A stretch of 64,000 bases of DNA from JAZKFT01 sp963845495 (lineage in GTDB: Bacteria > Bacteroidota > Bacteroidia > Chitinophagales > Chitinophagaceae): positions 7,244 through 71,243 of the forward strand of contig CAWJTH010000104.1 of the NCBI GenBank assembly GCA_963845495.1. Reading direction: 5' to 3'. The notes beneath the pieces are model-generated. The model ran no database searches, had not been told where the DNA came from, and worked only from the letters and a program-made list of their open reading frames with translations. The position numbers were made by a program, and so were the translations under genes. Below, in pieces: positions 31,001 through 38,344 of the stretch (position 1 is the first letter of the stretch; each line of letters opens with the position of its first letter).

Positions 31001-31253
31001 CTACTACGAAGTGCAGGCCAGTACCAACGGCACCGGCTTTACTGCTGCCGGGAAAGTGGCCAGCAAGAACAGCGCAACCGGTGCCAGCTACAGCTATCAA
31101 TATAACGGGCTAAAAATCGGCAACAACTTCTTTCGTCTGAAAATGGTGGATCTTGACGGAAAGTTCACTTACAGCCCAACAGTGGCCGTAACAGGTACGG
31201 GCGATTGTGCCGCACGTCGCTTTCGGTGTCCCCAAACCCCGTCACATCGGTGA
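28059..31253 (+). CDS. SBBP-repeat secreted protein, C-terminus frameshifted
   Basis: Signal peptide MKKKIYKAFISLLLLFSAVQ with cleavage near MAQ. The N-terminal domain (about 50-290) begins LLFTENAGQVADGKGRTRPDVLFTAH, a conserved phrase of Bacteroidota SBBP proteins (DUF7948-like). From about 300 to 780 run eight or so beta-propeller SBBP repeats with the core phrases RQWATYYGGSG, GNVYLSGYTSSTTGIASGGFQN and GGGNFDCFLVKFNSAG. A linker and a domain LPVTLTSFTGTSNGCTAALAWQSATEENN follow, which normally comes just before a type IX sorting domain. The frame as given ends at 31,253 with a nonsense tail from about 31,214; the sorting domain lies in the other two frames up to 31,443. Probably a cell-surface or secreted protein of unknown ligand. 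Confidence 0.85.
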   Translation: MKKKIYKAFISLLLLFSAVQWAMAQGPALAYSKTTAPALSDWQAPKPAAPDAAQYSKLLGSAALLFTENAGQVADGKGRTRPDVLFTAHNDGTAIYLTATGISYQFTKTDYPKGYEKDSKKVKDQFLQDALQKKIKTGSYRMDIALVGANRHPTVRREAQGDYTENFYLPQCPSGIVAHTCGRVVYQDVYPGIDWVVYSSGKKLEYDFVVRPGADPARIKLRITGARPSISADGLTMTTPLGEVREKMPVATCGGQAVASSFVLRGSDIGFSTGGYNKSQILTIDPTVTWATYYGGSGFEGIINGQAFLALDAGGNVYMSGSTTTGTSTAIAPSSGVYQSTFGGGQDAFLVKFSPAGARLWATYYGGSGTEGNGGCAVDNSTGNVYLSGYTSSTTGIASGGFQNTFGGGSGDQFLVQFNSAGVRQWATYYGGSGNDERGNCAVDGSGNVYLCGSTTSTTGIASGGSQNAYGGGNFDCFLVKFNSAGTRQWGTYYGGSGDDGQVMVGTTSYVPLSYCAVDASNNVYLTGITSSTSGIASSGFQNAYGGGNFDCFLVQFNSAGTRQWGTYYGGSGDDLDGTLATDPNSGNIYLGGYYTTSTTGIATAGAYQTANAGGSNGNGFLIQFNSAGVRQWGTYYGGSSGDYIVGCAVDGVGNVYFSGLAQSSTGIASGGFQNTLAGTSDAFLVKFRSTGTRQWGSYFGGNSDEGGQAVAVADNCTVYLAGYTASTSGIATTGAFQTGNGGNYDAFLAKISTGPNTAPVLAASNLAIATSNIACPNGSAYLEFVDPGTPANKYLAINPNGNAGYNFATTTPVAANNSPAINHQMKTDGANNTTALSNRVYTIQDAGTNNYPSGMTVRLYYAPADTTAAVTALDGAVTHSSTSKWFKFEGTSNTANVAAILAAQTTTGITGATYLTPSATGTEGGVNYVEFSGITHFSTFGYLAAKTGFTLPVTLTSFTGTSNGCTAALAWQSATEENNSYYEVQASTNGTGFTAAGKVASKNSATGASYSYQYNGLKIGNNFFRLKMVDLDGKFTYSPTVAVTGTGDCAARRFRCPQTPSHR

Positions 31254-31443
31254 TCAACGTAAACGGCCTTGCAGCCGGCGACCAGGTTGCCCTGCTCGAT
31301 GGCAACGGCAAGCAACTGGCAGAACTGACCCAACGGGCACCAGCCAGCGCATCAACGTAAGCATGTATGCGAAGGGCGTGTACATTTTGAGCGTAAAAAG
31401 TAGCAGCGGTAGCAGCAGCAACGTAAAAGTGGTGAAACAGTGA
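31217..31443 (+). pseudogene. type IX secretion C-terminal sorting domain, out of frame
   Basis: The frame of 31,217 onward reads SLSVSPNPVTSVINVNGLAA then GDQVALLDGNGKQLAEL, a standard type IX (Por) sorting domain. Near 31,340 it shifts again to QRINVSMYAKGVYILSVKSS ending NVKVVKQ at 31,443. Restoring one base near 31,215 and one near 31,340 would join this to the SBBP protein in a single frame. Each step is a one-base deletion. As sequenced, the protein would lose its sorting signal and remain in the periplasm; a sequencing error is just as possible. Confidence 0.75.
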
Positions 31444-31538
31444 TAAAAGTGAAAAGTGAATAGTGAAAAGTGAATAGTGAAGAATGGATAATTGAGGAAT
31501 GGCATAGCAATCCATAAACATGCAGGAAGGCGGTTGCC

Positions 31539-31575
31539 GGGTGGGCCGGCCACCCACTCCTTTTATCTTTAATTA
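31539..31575 (+). terminator. terminator-like hairpin after the SBBP gene
   Basis: GGGTGG at 31,539 pairs with CCACCC at 31,550 across a 5-nt loop, followed by ACTCCTTTTATCTTT. It lies 96 bp after the restored stop at 31,443, so the tandem array beyond it is probably outside the SBBP transcript. Confidence 0.45.
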
Positions 31576-31591
31576 TGCTTGTGCAGATCTA

Positions 31592-32158
31592 CCGAACGAC
31601 CTGGTAGGGCTGCCGAACGACCTGGTAGAGCTGCTGAATAACTTGGTAAGGTTGCCGAACGGCTTGGCAGGGCTGCCGGATGACCTGGTAGGGTTGCCGG
31701 ACGACCTGGTAGGGCTGCCGGATGACCTGGTAGGGTTGCCGGACGACCTGGTAGGGCTGCCGGATGACCTGGCAGGGTTGCCGAACGACCTGGTAGGGCT
31801 GCTGAACAACTTGGTAGGGCTACAAAATGACTTAGCCGGGCTGCGGAATGATTTAGCCGGGCTGCGGAATGATTTCTCAGGGCTGCGGAATGATTTCTCA
31901 GGGCTGCGGAATGATTTCTCAGGGCTGCGGAATGATTTCTCAGGGCTGCGGAATGATTTCTCAGGGCTGCGGAATGATTTCTCAGGGCTGCAAAATGATT
32001 TCTCAGGGCTGCGGAATGATTTCTCAGGGCTGCGGATTCATTTCTCAGGGCTGCGGAATGATTTCTCAGGGCTGCGGAATGATTTCTCAGGGCTGCAAAA
32101 TCATTTTTCAGGGCTACGGAATGATTTGGTAGGGATACCGAACGGCTCGGTAGTAACG
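31592..32158. repeat. 21-bp tandem array, 27 units
   Basis: Twenty-seven contiguous 21-bp units fill 567 bp without a phase break. Two sequence types are present. Type A (first 11 units) has CCGAACGACCTGG then TAGGGCTG. Type B (most later units) has CGGAATGATTTCTC then AGGGCTG. Six units from 31,865 to 31,990 are identical. Between 31,676 and 31,759, CCGGATG and CCGGACG variants alternate, giving a 42-bp higher-order period. Because 21 is divisible by three, plus frame 2 stays open from 31,520 to 32,230 and would read as heptads (PDDLVGL, RNDFSGL); other frames are also open across parts. Whether it is translated is unknown; it follows a terminator-like hairpin. Confidence 0.95.
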
Positions 32159-32208
32159 GAAAGCGTTTTACTTTTTATGGAATATCGCCTTGGCATCTTC
32201 CCTTCCAA

Positions 32209-32480
32209 GCTCAGGATGACAAAAGTTTGACCTGTCAAAACAAAACGCAGCGACACCAAAGTTGCTGTCATGCTGAGCTGAGTTTACCCAGAGCCTGCCG
32301 AAGGGAAGCACTAGCTGGTGGGAACAAGAAGCCACCTAGAAGATTGACACGAGCCCTTCGACAGCACTTCGACCAACTCAGTGCAGGATGACAAAAAGTT
32401 TGATCATTCAAAATAAAACACAAGGGCGTTTAAGGTTTTTGTCATGCTGATCCTTCGACAAGCTCAGGATGATAAAAAAT
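32209..32480. repeat. cluster of REP-like elements
   Basis: Four pieces of the same repeat family as at 27,961: AGCTCAGGATGACAAAAG at 32,209; GTCATGCTGAGCTGAG followed by CTGCCGAAGGGAAGCA at 32,267-32,310; the reverse form GAGCCCTTCGACAGCACTTC then GTGCAGGATGAC at 32,350-32,393; and GTCATGCTGATCCTTCGACA then AGCTCAGGATGAT at 32,443-32,472. Copies point in both directions, so neighbours can pair into hairpins. They sit just after the tandem array in a 1.2-kb gene-free region. Confidence 0.75.
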
Positions 32481-32674
32481 TTGACCAGTCAAAAACAAAC
32501 ACAGCGGTGTTAAAATGCCGTCAGGCTAATATTGGGGTTTTCTTGTTTTTTGTGTAGTGTGTTTAAAGGTGGAAAGGCGGCGGGAGGCGGAAGCTTTCCG
32601 TCCGTCTTTTTTAAGATTTGGCGTTAATCAAAACATGGCGGTCAATAATTGCTGCCAATAAAAACTAAAGCTTT

Positions 32675-33304
32675 ATGTACAGATTATTGCTGGTAGAAGA
32701 CCGCCCGATTTATATAAAAGGGCTGTCGGAAATAATAAGGGAAGTGATGGGCACGGTTGATATTGTGATAGCCGGTTCGTTGCAGCAGGCAGGCGAGCGA
32801 TTAGCCGAAGAGTGCTATCAACTGCTTATCTGTGGATTACCTATACAAATAAAAGAGGCGAGGACAAAATTTTTGCCTATCATAAAGCGCAATCGCTCAC
32901 TGCGCATACTTACTTTTACAGACCTGGCCGACCAAACTATTGACTGGAACCAATACCAAAAGCTGTACAAAATTGGCCTGCGCGGTGTGCTGAGCCAGCA
33001 GGCCAGCGTAGAAGAAATCAGAAAGGCAATAACCGAGGTATACAAGGAAGCGGTGTATGTAAGCAAAGACGTGCTGATAGGTTTTTTGATGTCACCCGAA
33101 CCAAATAAAAAAATCCCTCCCATATTGTCGGGGCAAGAAAGTGCGGTAGCGGGGCTGTTGGTAAAAGGGAAGAGCAACAAACAGATGTGTAGCATATTAC
33201 AGTTGCACCCTAGTACTGTTTCTACCTTCAAAAACCGGGTTTTTCAAAAATTAAACGTACACAATGTATTGGAGCTGAGTAAAATAAGATGGCTTGTCCA
33301 TTAA
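32675..33304 (+). CDS. LuxR/NarL-type regulator with degenerate receiver
   Basis: 209 aa. The N-terminal 120 residues keep the shape of a response-regulator receiver (RLLLVEDRPIYIKGLSEII, RNRSLRILTFTDLA, GLRGVLSQQASVEEIRKAI). However, the strand that should end in the phosphorylated Asp reads QLLICGLPIQ (residues 49-58), with Cys/Gly in place of Asp. Residues about 150-205 form a LuxR-type helix-turn-helix (LSGQESAVAGLLVKGKSNKQ, then SILQLHPSTVSTFKNRVFQK). It may bind DNA without phosphorylation or answer another signal. No kinase is next to it. It stands alone between the repeat cluster and the phosphodiesterase locus. Confidence 0.85.
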   Translation: MYRLLLVEDRPIYIKGLSEIIREVMGTVDIVIAGSLQQAGERLAEECYQLLICGLPIQIKEARTKFLPIIKRNRSLRILTFTDLADQTIDWNQYQKLYKIGLRGVLSQQASVEEIRKAITEVYKEAVYVSKDVLIGFLMSPEPNKKIPPILSGQESAVAGLLVKGKSNKQMCSILQLHPSTVSTFKNRVFQKLNVHNVLELSKIRWLVH

Positions 33305-33827
33305 AGTATGAAAGAAAAAAATAATGATGGCACTGTTAATACCAAGTTAGTTTGGCAATACTGGATGTTAAAGTCAATATGTGCCAAAGCAATTCTTTTA
33401 ATAGCTATAATAAATAAGCATTATGAAAAAAATTGTTGGTATCATGGTAAGGTTCATTAGTAAACAAGTGTTATGCCTAATGTATTATTTCATAGTCGTC
33501 CTATCTTATATTTCTTTTCATAAAGATTGATTTTGGGTTATCCTGTTGCTGCCAAGCATCAATTACAAGCCGTACAATAAGGGCTTAAAGTTTACGGGCC
33601 AATAAATCAAATTTGTGGGTAGTGTCTCAGTTTGAAATTTAATGCTTGGACCGTAAGGCAAAAATTAAGCAATATCTCCATTCAGTGTTTCTGTGCCTCA
33701 GTGGCAAACCAATATTTGCCACTGAGGCACAGAAACACTGAAACTTTTAATGCTCAAACTTCAAACTGAGATAGAACAAATTTGTGCTTGAACAATACTT
33801 TTCTGTATTGGTAGCATTAATAATCAG
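33305..33827. other. intergenic region with a palindromic element
   Basis: No convincing gene was found; a 50-codon frame at 33,308-33,460 lacks family features. The right part holds the nested inverted-repeat element listed separately. The region lies between the LuxR-type gene (plus) and the end of the phosphodiesterase gene (minus). Confidence 0.5.
33625..33772. repeat. nested inverted-repeat element with perfect 28-bp arms
   Basis: Inner arms 33,682-33,709 and 33,716-33,743 are perfect complements over 28 bp with a 6-nt loop; their core is TTTCTGTGCCTCAGTGGC. Outer arms TCTCAGTTTGAA (33,625-33,636) and TTCAAACTGAGA (33,761-33,772) bracket them. It lies 56 bp after the stop of the phosphodiesterase gene. 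A decayed relative is at 36,388-36,440. There is no T-run, so it is REP- or MITE-like rather than a standard terminator. Confidence 0.9.
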
Positions 33828-35135
33828 TTATTTAAAAATTCCATTCGGTACTTTTCCATCAGCTGATGGAAAATCAAATCCCAAAATTTTTGCGACGGTT
33901 GGGGCTATATCGCGTTCGTTCATTATTTCGATTACGCCGCCAGCTTTTATGTTTGGTCCATAAGCAATAAAGCCGGTTCTTATTTCTTTAAAATCGGGGA
34001 AATAACCATGTGAACCGCCTTTGCCTGGTTTAATTGCTTCGCCAGTGAAAGCGCCACCAAACGATGCGCCATTTTCGCCAGATAAGGCAAACTCGGCATC
34101 TCGGTTTGCGCCAATTTTATCCATTTCTTTCCGGTCGATCATCCTAAATAAACGCCTTGCACTGTCTGGCAAATCTTGCAATGTTTTCTTTACTTCAGCC
34201 AAAGTTTTCAGGTCGCTTTTATCTTTTAAATACAAATAAGTTGAGCCGCCCACCGAACAGAATTGTGCTTTCCAATCGCCTGTTTTTATATCGTTTAGCA
34301 AGCCGGCATTTTTCAACCAAACGTTGGGCTGTACTGATTTTGTGACGTTTAAAAAGCCATGGTCGCCGGTTACAATTAAAACGGTATTTTCCCAAATGCC
34401 TTGTTGCTTTAACGCATCTTCGATGATGCCAACACCTTCGTCAGCATCGCTAATAGCAGCTTTCACCATGTCTCCGTTTCTGCCCTGCATGTGTTCAGCA
34501 TGATCTACCGAAAAGAAATGGATCGTCATTAATGTTGGCTGATCTTTTTTAATAACATAAGCCGCAATTTTGGCCACGTTTTGATCTTTGCCGTATTCAA
34601 TTTTTGTTGTGCCATCAAACACTTCTTTTTTTAAGGTAGCAACAAAACCGGCTGGTTTTGCATAATCTTCCCGAACTTTTTCGCCCATGCTTCCAATATC
34701 AGGAATGTTATAATCAACGGGTGCATCAGCCGAAACGGGCCAAAATAAAGCGGCAACTTTTAGTCCTTTATCGTGTAATGTTCCCCAAATTGTTGGTGAA
34801 TGGATGGCAGAATCGTTCCAATATATTTTTCCCGTGCTGCCGGCTGGCTCAAACATGCCATTGAAATAAACACCATGTTTTGATGGTTGAACGCCTGTTA
34901 CAATTGTAGTGTGCGAAGGGTAAGTCATGGATGGGAAAACGCTGTTTACGCCATTTGCGTGTGTACCGCCTTTTACCAGCGCTTGCAGGTGCGTGGCATG
35001 CCAAGCGGTGTCTAAATAAAAATCTGGGCGAAAACCATCAATGGTAATTAACACCACATGTTTTGCTTGCTGCTGCGCAAAACCAATTGTTGATAATAAC
35101 AAAATAGTAATTGCAATTAAATTTCTTTTTATCAT
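33828..35135 (-). CDS. ENPP-type nucleotide pyrophosphatase/phosphodiesterase
   Basis: 435 aa from the ATG at 35,135 (the in-frame TTG at 35,147 is less likely); signal peptide ends near IGFAQQQ. It is an alkaline-phosphatase-fold enzyme: metal site VLITIDGFRPDF, nucleophile Thr in VFPSMTYPSHTTIVTG, then FFSVDHAEHMQG, VTGDHGF and GGSHGYFP, which supply the Asp/His ligands for two zinc ions. Family members split phosphodiester or pyrophosphate bonds in nucleotides, nucleotide sugars or lysophospholipids. Last gene of the ECF-controlled SusCD locus, exported to the periplasm or surface, so it probably processes a phosphorylated nutrient before or after uptake. The substrate cannot be told from sequence. 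Confidence 0.88.
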   Translation of the reverse strand: MIKRNLIAITILLLSTIGFAQQQAKHVVLITIDGFRPDFYLDTAWHATHLQALVKGGTHANGVNSVFPSMTYPSHTTIVTGVQPSKHGVYFNGMFEPAGSTGKIYWNDSAIHSPTIWGTLHDKGLKVAALFWPVSADAPVDYNIPDIGSMGEKVREDYAKPAGFVATLKKEVFDGTTKIEYGKDQNVAKIAAYVIKKDQPTLMTIHFFSVDHAEHMQGRNGDMVKAAISDADEGVGIIEDALKQQGIWENTVLIVTGDHGFLNVTKSVQPNVWLKNAGLLNDIKTGDWKAQFCSVGGSTYLYLKDKSDLKTLAEVKKTLQDLPDSARRLFRMIDRKEMDKIGANRDAEFALSGENGASFGGAFTGEAIKPGKGGSHGYFPDFKEIRTGFIAYGPNIKAGGVIEIMNERDIAPTVAKILGFDFPSADGKVPNGIFK

Positions 35136-35218
35136 GATTGATTTCAATAAGTAATTAAATGAAAGTATTTAATCTAATTTTTAAGGATTTAAATTGCATG
35201 AAAATGTACTCCTTTTTT

Positions 35219-35379
35219 TAACACATAGAAACATAGGATATTTAACAAACAATTCAAAAACAGTATTGGCAATGTGGCATAGCAGGAAGCGGAGCTTCCA
35301 ATCTAGATTTACTATAAGTCACAGCTTTATAAATAAGAAAACTTGATACCTATTTTAAACCTATGTACCTATGTGTTTA
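35219..35379. repeat. imperfect terminal inverted repeat element in the operon gap
   Basis: TAACACATAGAAACATAGG at 35,219 and CCTATGTACCTATGTGTTTA at 35,360 are near-perfect inverted partners, 161 bp end to end. Inside lies a smaller hairpin GGAAGC-GGA-GCTTCC near 35,285-35,300. It fills the gap between the phosphodiesterase and the endonuclease/phosphatase-family gene. Confidence 0.65.
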
Positions 35380-35393
35380 ATTGAAGTAAATAT

Positions 35394-36317
35394 TTATTTA
35401 TGCGCAATTTCAATCATTACCGGAAAATGATCTGACGGGGTTCTGGCAGTATTTTCTTGCCTATTTTTATTTGTTGGAATGGTATCTTGATTATTAATTA
35501 TTGTTTGTCCGTGGTAATTATCGGTTAAAATACCATATCTTTTTACTACAAATTCTTTAGTAACAAAAATGTGATCAATTCGGCTATTTGTTACAGCGGT
35601 AGTATGAAAATTATTAAAGGTGCCGGTGTTTGCTAATTTAATAGGAGCAAGGTCAAAAGCATCTTTTAAAATGCCTGAAGTATTTACCAATGTATAACTT
35701 TCGTTGGTTTGATCTACATTAAAATCGCCGGTTAAAATGGCTGGCATATTTGCGGGAAATTCTTTTATTTTCTTCAAAATCAGTTTCGCACTTTCTGCTC
35801 GTGCTTGCACACCCACATGATCCATGTGTAAATTAAAAAAGTAGAAAACGAAATTTGTACCTTTTTCTTTAAATTTCCCCCACGAGCAAATCCTTGGTAG
35901 CACTGCATCCCAGCCTTTATTTGGTTTATCCGTGATGGTAGATAACCAAAAATCACCTTTGTCCAGTAATTCAAATTTATCTTTCCTATAAAAAATGGCC
36001 GAGTGTTCGCCGGCGTTTTTACCGTCTTCCCGGCCAATGCCGATATAAGTGTAATTGGGTAAATTTTGTTTTAAATCTTCCAATTGGTGATATAGCCCTT
36101 CTTGCGTTCCAAAAATATCAAAGCCGTGAAATTGAACCATGTTTGCAATTACAGGAAAACGTTGGTCCCAGCCATTTCCATGTAAAGAATCGCCATGGTT
36201 TGCGTAGCGTAAATTATACGTGGCAACATTAAAATGCTGCGCTTTAATTGAATTAAATATTGTTTGACAAACAATCGTCATTAAAATAATTCTTTTTAAT
36301 TTATTTAAGTAATTCAT
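35394..36317 (-). CDS. secreted endonuclease/exonuclease/phosphatase-family hydrolase
   Basis: 307 aa, with a signal peptide ending near NSIKAQ (residue 27). The fold is DNase I-like: FNVATYNLRYANHGD (Asn), GTQEGLYHQLEDL (metal Glu), IFYRKDKFELL, FYFFNLHMDHVGVQAR (catalytic His), AILTGDFNVDQTN (Asp/Asn), SRIDHIFV and the final TPSDHFPVMIEI (Asp-His). All catalytic positions are present. Exported members of this family in Bacteroidota include nucleases, sphingomyelinases and inositol-phosphate phosphatases. Paired here with an ENPP enzyme and a SusCD transporter, it most likely acts on a phosphoester in the periplasm. The exact substrate is open. Confidence 0.85.
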   Translation of the reverse strand: MNYLNKLKRIILMTIVCQTIFNSIKAQHFNVATYNLRYANHGDSLHGNGWDQRFPVIANMVQFHGFDIFGTQEGLYHQLEDLKQNLPNYTYIGIGREDGKNAGEHSAIFYRKDKFELLDKGDFWLSTITDKPNKGWDAVLPRICSWGKFKEKGTNFVFYFFNLHMDHVGVQARAESAKLILKKIKEFPANMPAILTGDFNVDQTNESYTLVNTSGILKDAFDLAPIKLANTGTFNNFHTTAVTNSRIDHIFVTKEFVVKRYGILTDNYHGQTIINNQDTIPTNKNRQENTARTPSDHFPVMIEIAHK

Positions 36318-36387
36318 TTTTATAATTAGATTTTAAATTAATTATGAGTATTTTTTATTTCAGCTTAAAATTTATATTTAAAGAATT

Positions 36388-36440
36388 AATGTTTCTGTTC
36401 TATGTAGCAAATTATATTGCCACAGAGGCACAGAAACATT
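36388..36440. repeat. decayed copy of the 33.7-kb hairpin
   Basis: Right arm TTGCCACAGAGGCACAGAAA (from 36,417) matches the inner arm of the element at 33,716; left arm AATGTTTCTGTTCTATGTAG (from 36,388) is its imperfect complement. The loop is 6-7 nt. It lies between the EEP-family gene and susD. Confidence 0.7.
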
Positions 36441-36475
36441 GAAGCTATTTAATTTTGAGGCGCTTTATAGTTTAT

Positions 36476-36509
36476 GTGTCTGACGCCCAAAATACAAGGC
36501 GTCAGACAC
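36476..36509. repeat. 12-bp perfect inverted repeat just after susD
   Basis: GTGTCTGACGCC at 36,476 and GGCGTCAGACAC at 36,498 form a 12-bp stem with a 10-nt loop, 37 bp downstream of the susD stop. No T-run follows on the minus strand. It may stabilise the susCD 3' end or reduce read-through into the hydrolase genes. Confidence 0.75.
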
Positions 36510-36545
36510 GTTTACTTATCACTTATTACTCATAACTTATAACTT

Positions 36546-38318
36546 TTATTGCCATCCGGGATTTTGGCCGATTTTAGGATTTAATTGCAAATCAGCATAC
36601 GGTATTGGATATAAATATTTATAATCTTGCCAATCCCTTGAAATATTGTCCAACCAATGCAATTCGCCATACGTTCCGTTTGCCAATTTTTGCGGATCAG
36701 CGGAAACATTCACATACGTAACACCGCTAATTTGCTGCGATGGTAATGTTTTATAAAAACAAACATCTAAAACGCCATCACCGTTTAAATCCATCGGCAC
36801 ATTTAAAGCCGGAACATACATGCCATTCCAAGTTTGCAACAATAATTCGCCATGTTTCCAACGGATTAAATCGTTGTACCTAAAACCTTCCAACGTTAAT
36901 TCAATACCGCGTTCCCTTCTTATTTCCAATAAAACTGGGTTGGTAATATCAGGAAAATAATTGGCTTGTAAATAAGGATCGATAACGGTTGGTAAAGTAG
37001 TAAGCCCGCCGGTAATGCCAGCCCTTGCACGCAATGCACCAATTGTAGAAGCCCAATCAGCATTGGTAATTTGGCCTAATTCAGCTTGTGCTTCGGCATA
37101 GTTCAATAATATTTCTGCGTAGCGCATTAAAGAAATTGAATTGGTATTTAACACGCCAGCATCGTAATATGTGTCATCCAAACACCATTTAATGGGTTGA
37201 TAACCGGTGTAGGTATAAGAAAATACCGGCGGTGCGGCAAATTGTGTCCCACTGGTAACACGTTTGTAACTGCCCATACGGATGGTTTGTTGCAAGCGCA
37301 AATCACGGTTTTGTGTTTCTGTATAAAAAACCATTGTGTCGTGACCAGCTTTGTTGGTAAACGGCGTTCCGTCGATGTTTAAATAAGTGTTGATAAAAGT
37401 GCGGGTGAAATTAAAACGGGATCCATAAGTGGCGCTGGTGTAATACCAATTGGCATCGTTGTTTTTTGCCAATGCAGTACTGGTGATATCGGCTAACATA
37501 ATTTCGCTTGTAACCGGCGCTGAACTAATAAACAAATTGCGATAAGATAAATTGCCGCTACCTGTATTCAAACTAAACTTGCCACTTGTCATCACAGCTT
37601 TTGCCGCATCTGCCGCGGCTTGTAAAAAAGTGTTGGCGGTTGATGCTAGCTTGTAACCGGTTTGGTATTTGCGAAACGTACCTTCAAATAAACATACCCT
37701 CGATTTAAATCCGTACACAATCCATTTGGTGATGGTGCTACGGGTTTGGTCGTCGGTAGCCGTAATGTGTGCGGCGGCATAATCAAGATCGGCAATTACA
37801 GAATCCATAATCATGGTGCGTGGGTCGCGGGTTTTGTACAGGGCGGAATCGCTTACATCCAATGGCTTGTTGTACCAAGGAACATCGCCAAAACGCTTTA
37901 CTTTTTCAAAATAAAAATAGGCTCTGAAGAAACGTGCAATACCCGTGTAATTATCTCTTACCGTTTGCGCAATAGCAGGATTGGTGTTATTTACGATGAA
38001 ATAATTGATGTTGCGAAGGTCAGTCCAAGTCCAGCCAGAACCCTGGCGGGAAGTGTAAACGCCAGCCTTCAAATAATCTGGAACCGTAGTAACCGCTCCA
38101 TAATCAGATAAATTACAATCGGTTCTAAAAGGCGTATTGACATCGGGCAGGATGTTGTAAAAAGAATAGGTATATAGTTTAAGGCCATCCTCACTACCAA
38201 AAACAGCATCTTTACTGGCGGTGCTTTCTGGTATTTGGTCAAGGTTTTTGCTACATGCGGTAAATAGGATGGCAATTAATAAACAACCTGCCATCCGTTG
38301 TTTTAATTTAATATTCAT
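36546..38318 (-). CDS. SusD/RagB-family lipoprotein (second locus)
   Basis: 590 aa. Lipoprotein signal MNIKLKQRMAGCLLIAILFT then AC, Cys22 lipidated. Characteristic SusD phrases are present: GLKLYTYSFYNILPD, GIARFFRAYFYFEKVKRFGDVPWYNKPLD, SISLMRYAEILLNYAEAQAELG, LLEIRRERGIELTLEGFRYNDLIRWKHG and the C-terminal YPIPYADLQLNPKIGQNPGW. Partner of the SusC transporter 26 bp upstream. In this locus the cargo is probably not a plain polysaccharide, because the only enzymes nearby are phosphoester hydrolases. Confidence 0.93.
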   Translation of the reverse strand: MNIKLKQRMAGCLLIAILFTACSKNLDQIPESTASKDAVFGSEDGLKLYTYSFYNILPDVNTPFRTDCNLSDYGAVTTVPDYLKAGVYTSRQGSGWTWTDLRNINYFIVNNTNPAIAQTVRDNYTGIARFFRAYFYFEKVKRFGDVPWYNKPLDVSDSALYKTRDPRTMIMDSVIADLDYAAAHITATDDQTRSTITKWIVYGFKSRVCLFEGTFRKYQTGYKLASTANTFLQAAADAAKAVMTSGKFSLNTGSGNLSYRNLFISSAPVTSEIMLADITSTALAKNNDANWYYTSATYGSRFNFTRTFINTYLNIDGTPFTNKAGHDTMVFYTETQNRDLRLQQTIRMGSYKRVTSGTQFAAPPVFSYTYTGYQPIKWCLDDTYYDAGVLNTNSISLMRYAEILLNYAEAQAELGQITNADWASTIGALRARAGITGGLTTLPTVIDPYLQANYFPDITNPVLLEIRRERGIELTLEGFRYNDLIRWKHGELLLQTWNGMYVPALNVPMDLNGDGVLDVCFYKTLPSQQISGVTYVNVSADPQKLANGTYGELHWLDNISRDWQDYKYLYPIPYADLQLNPKIGQNPGWQ

Positions 38319-38344
38319 ACAATTTTTTTTATAAATGAATTGAT

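Noticed and set aside
29301..31100. Minus-strand frames of 217 and 353 aa inside the SBBP gene
   Set aside because: They arise from the repeated SBBP coding sequence and have repeat-like composition without function; antisense shadows.
31573..32132. SPTRSSGN-type and MISQGCG-type repeat proteins in other frames of the tandem array
   Set aside because: Any frame free of stops in one 21-bp unit stays open throughout, so open length is not evidence of coding.
31592..32158. CRISPR array
   Set aside because: Units are directly contiguous with no unique spacers, and no cas genes are near.
33308..33460. 50-codon frame after the LuxR-type gene
   Set aside because: No family, signal or conserved look, and no terminator of its own; chance frame in AT-rich DNA.
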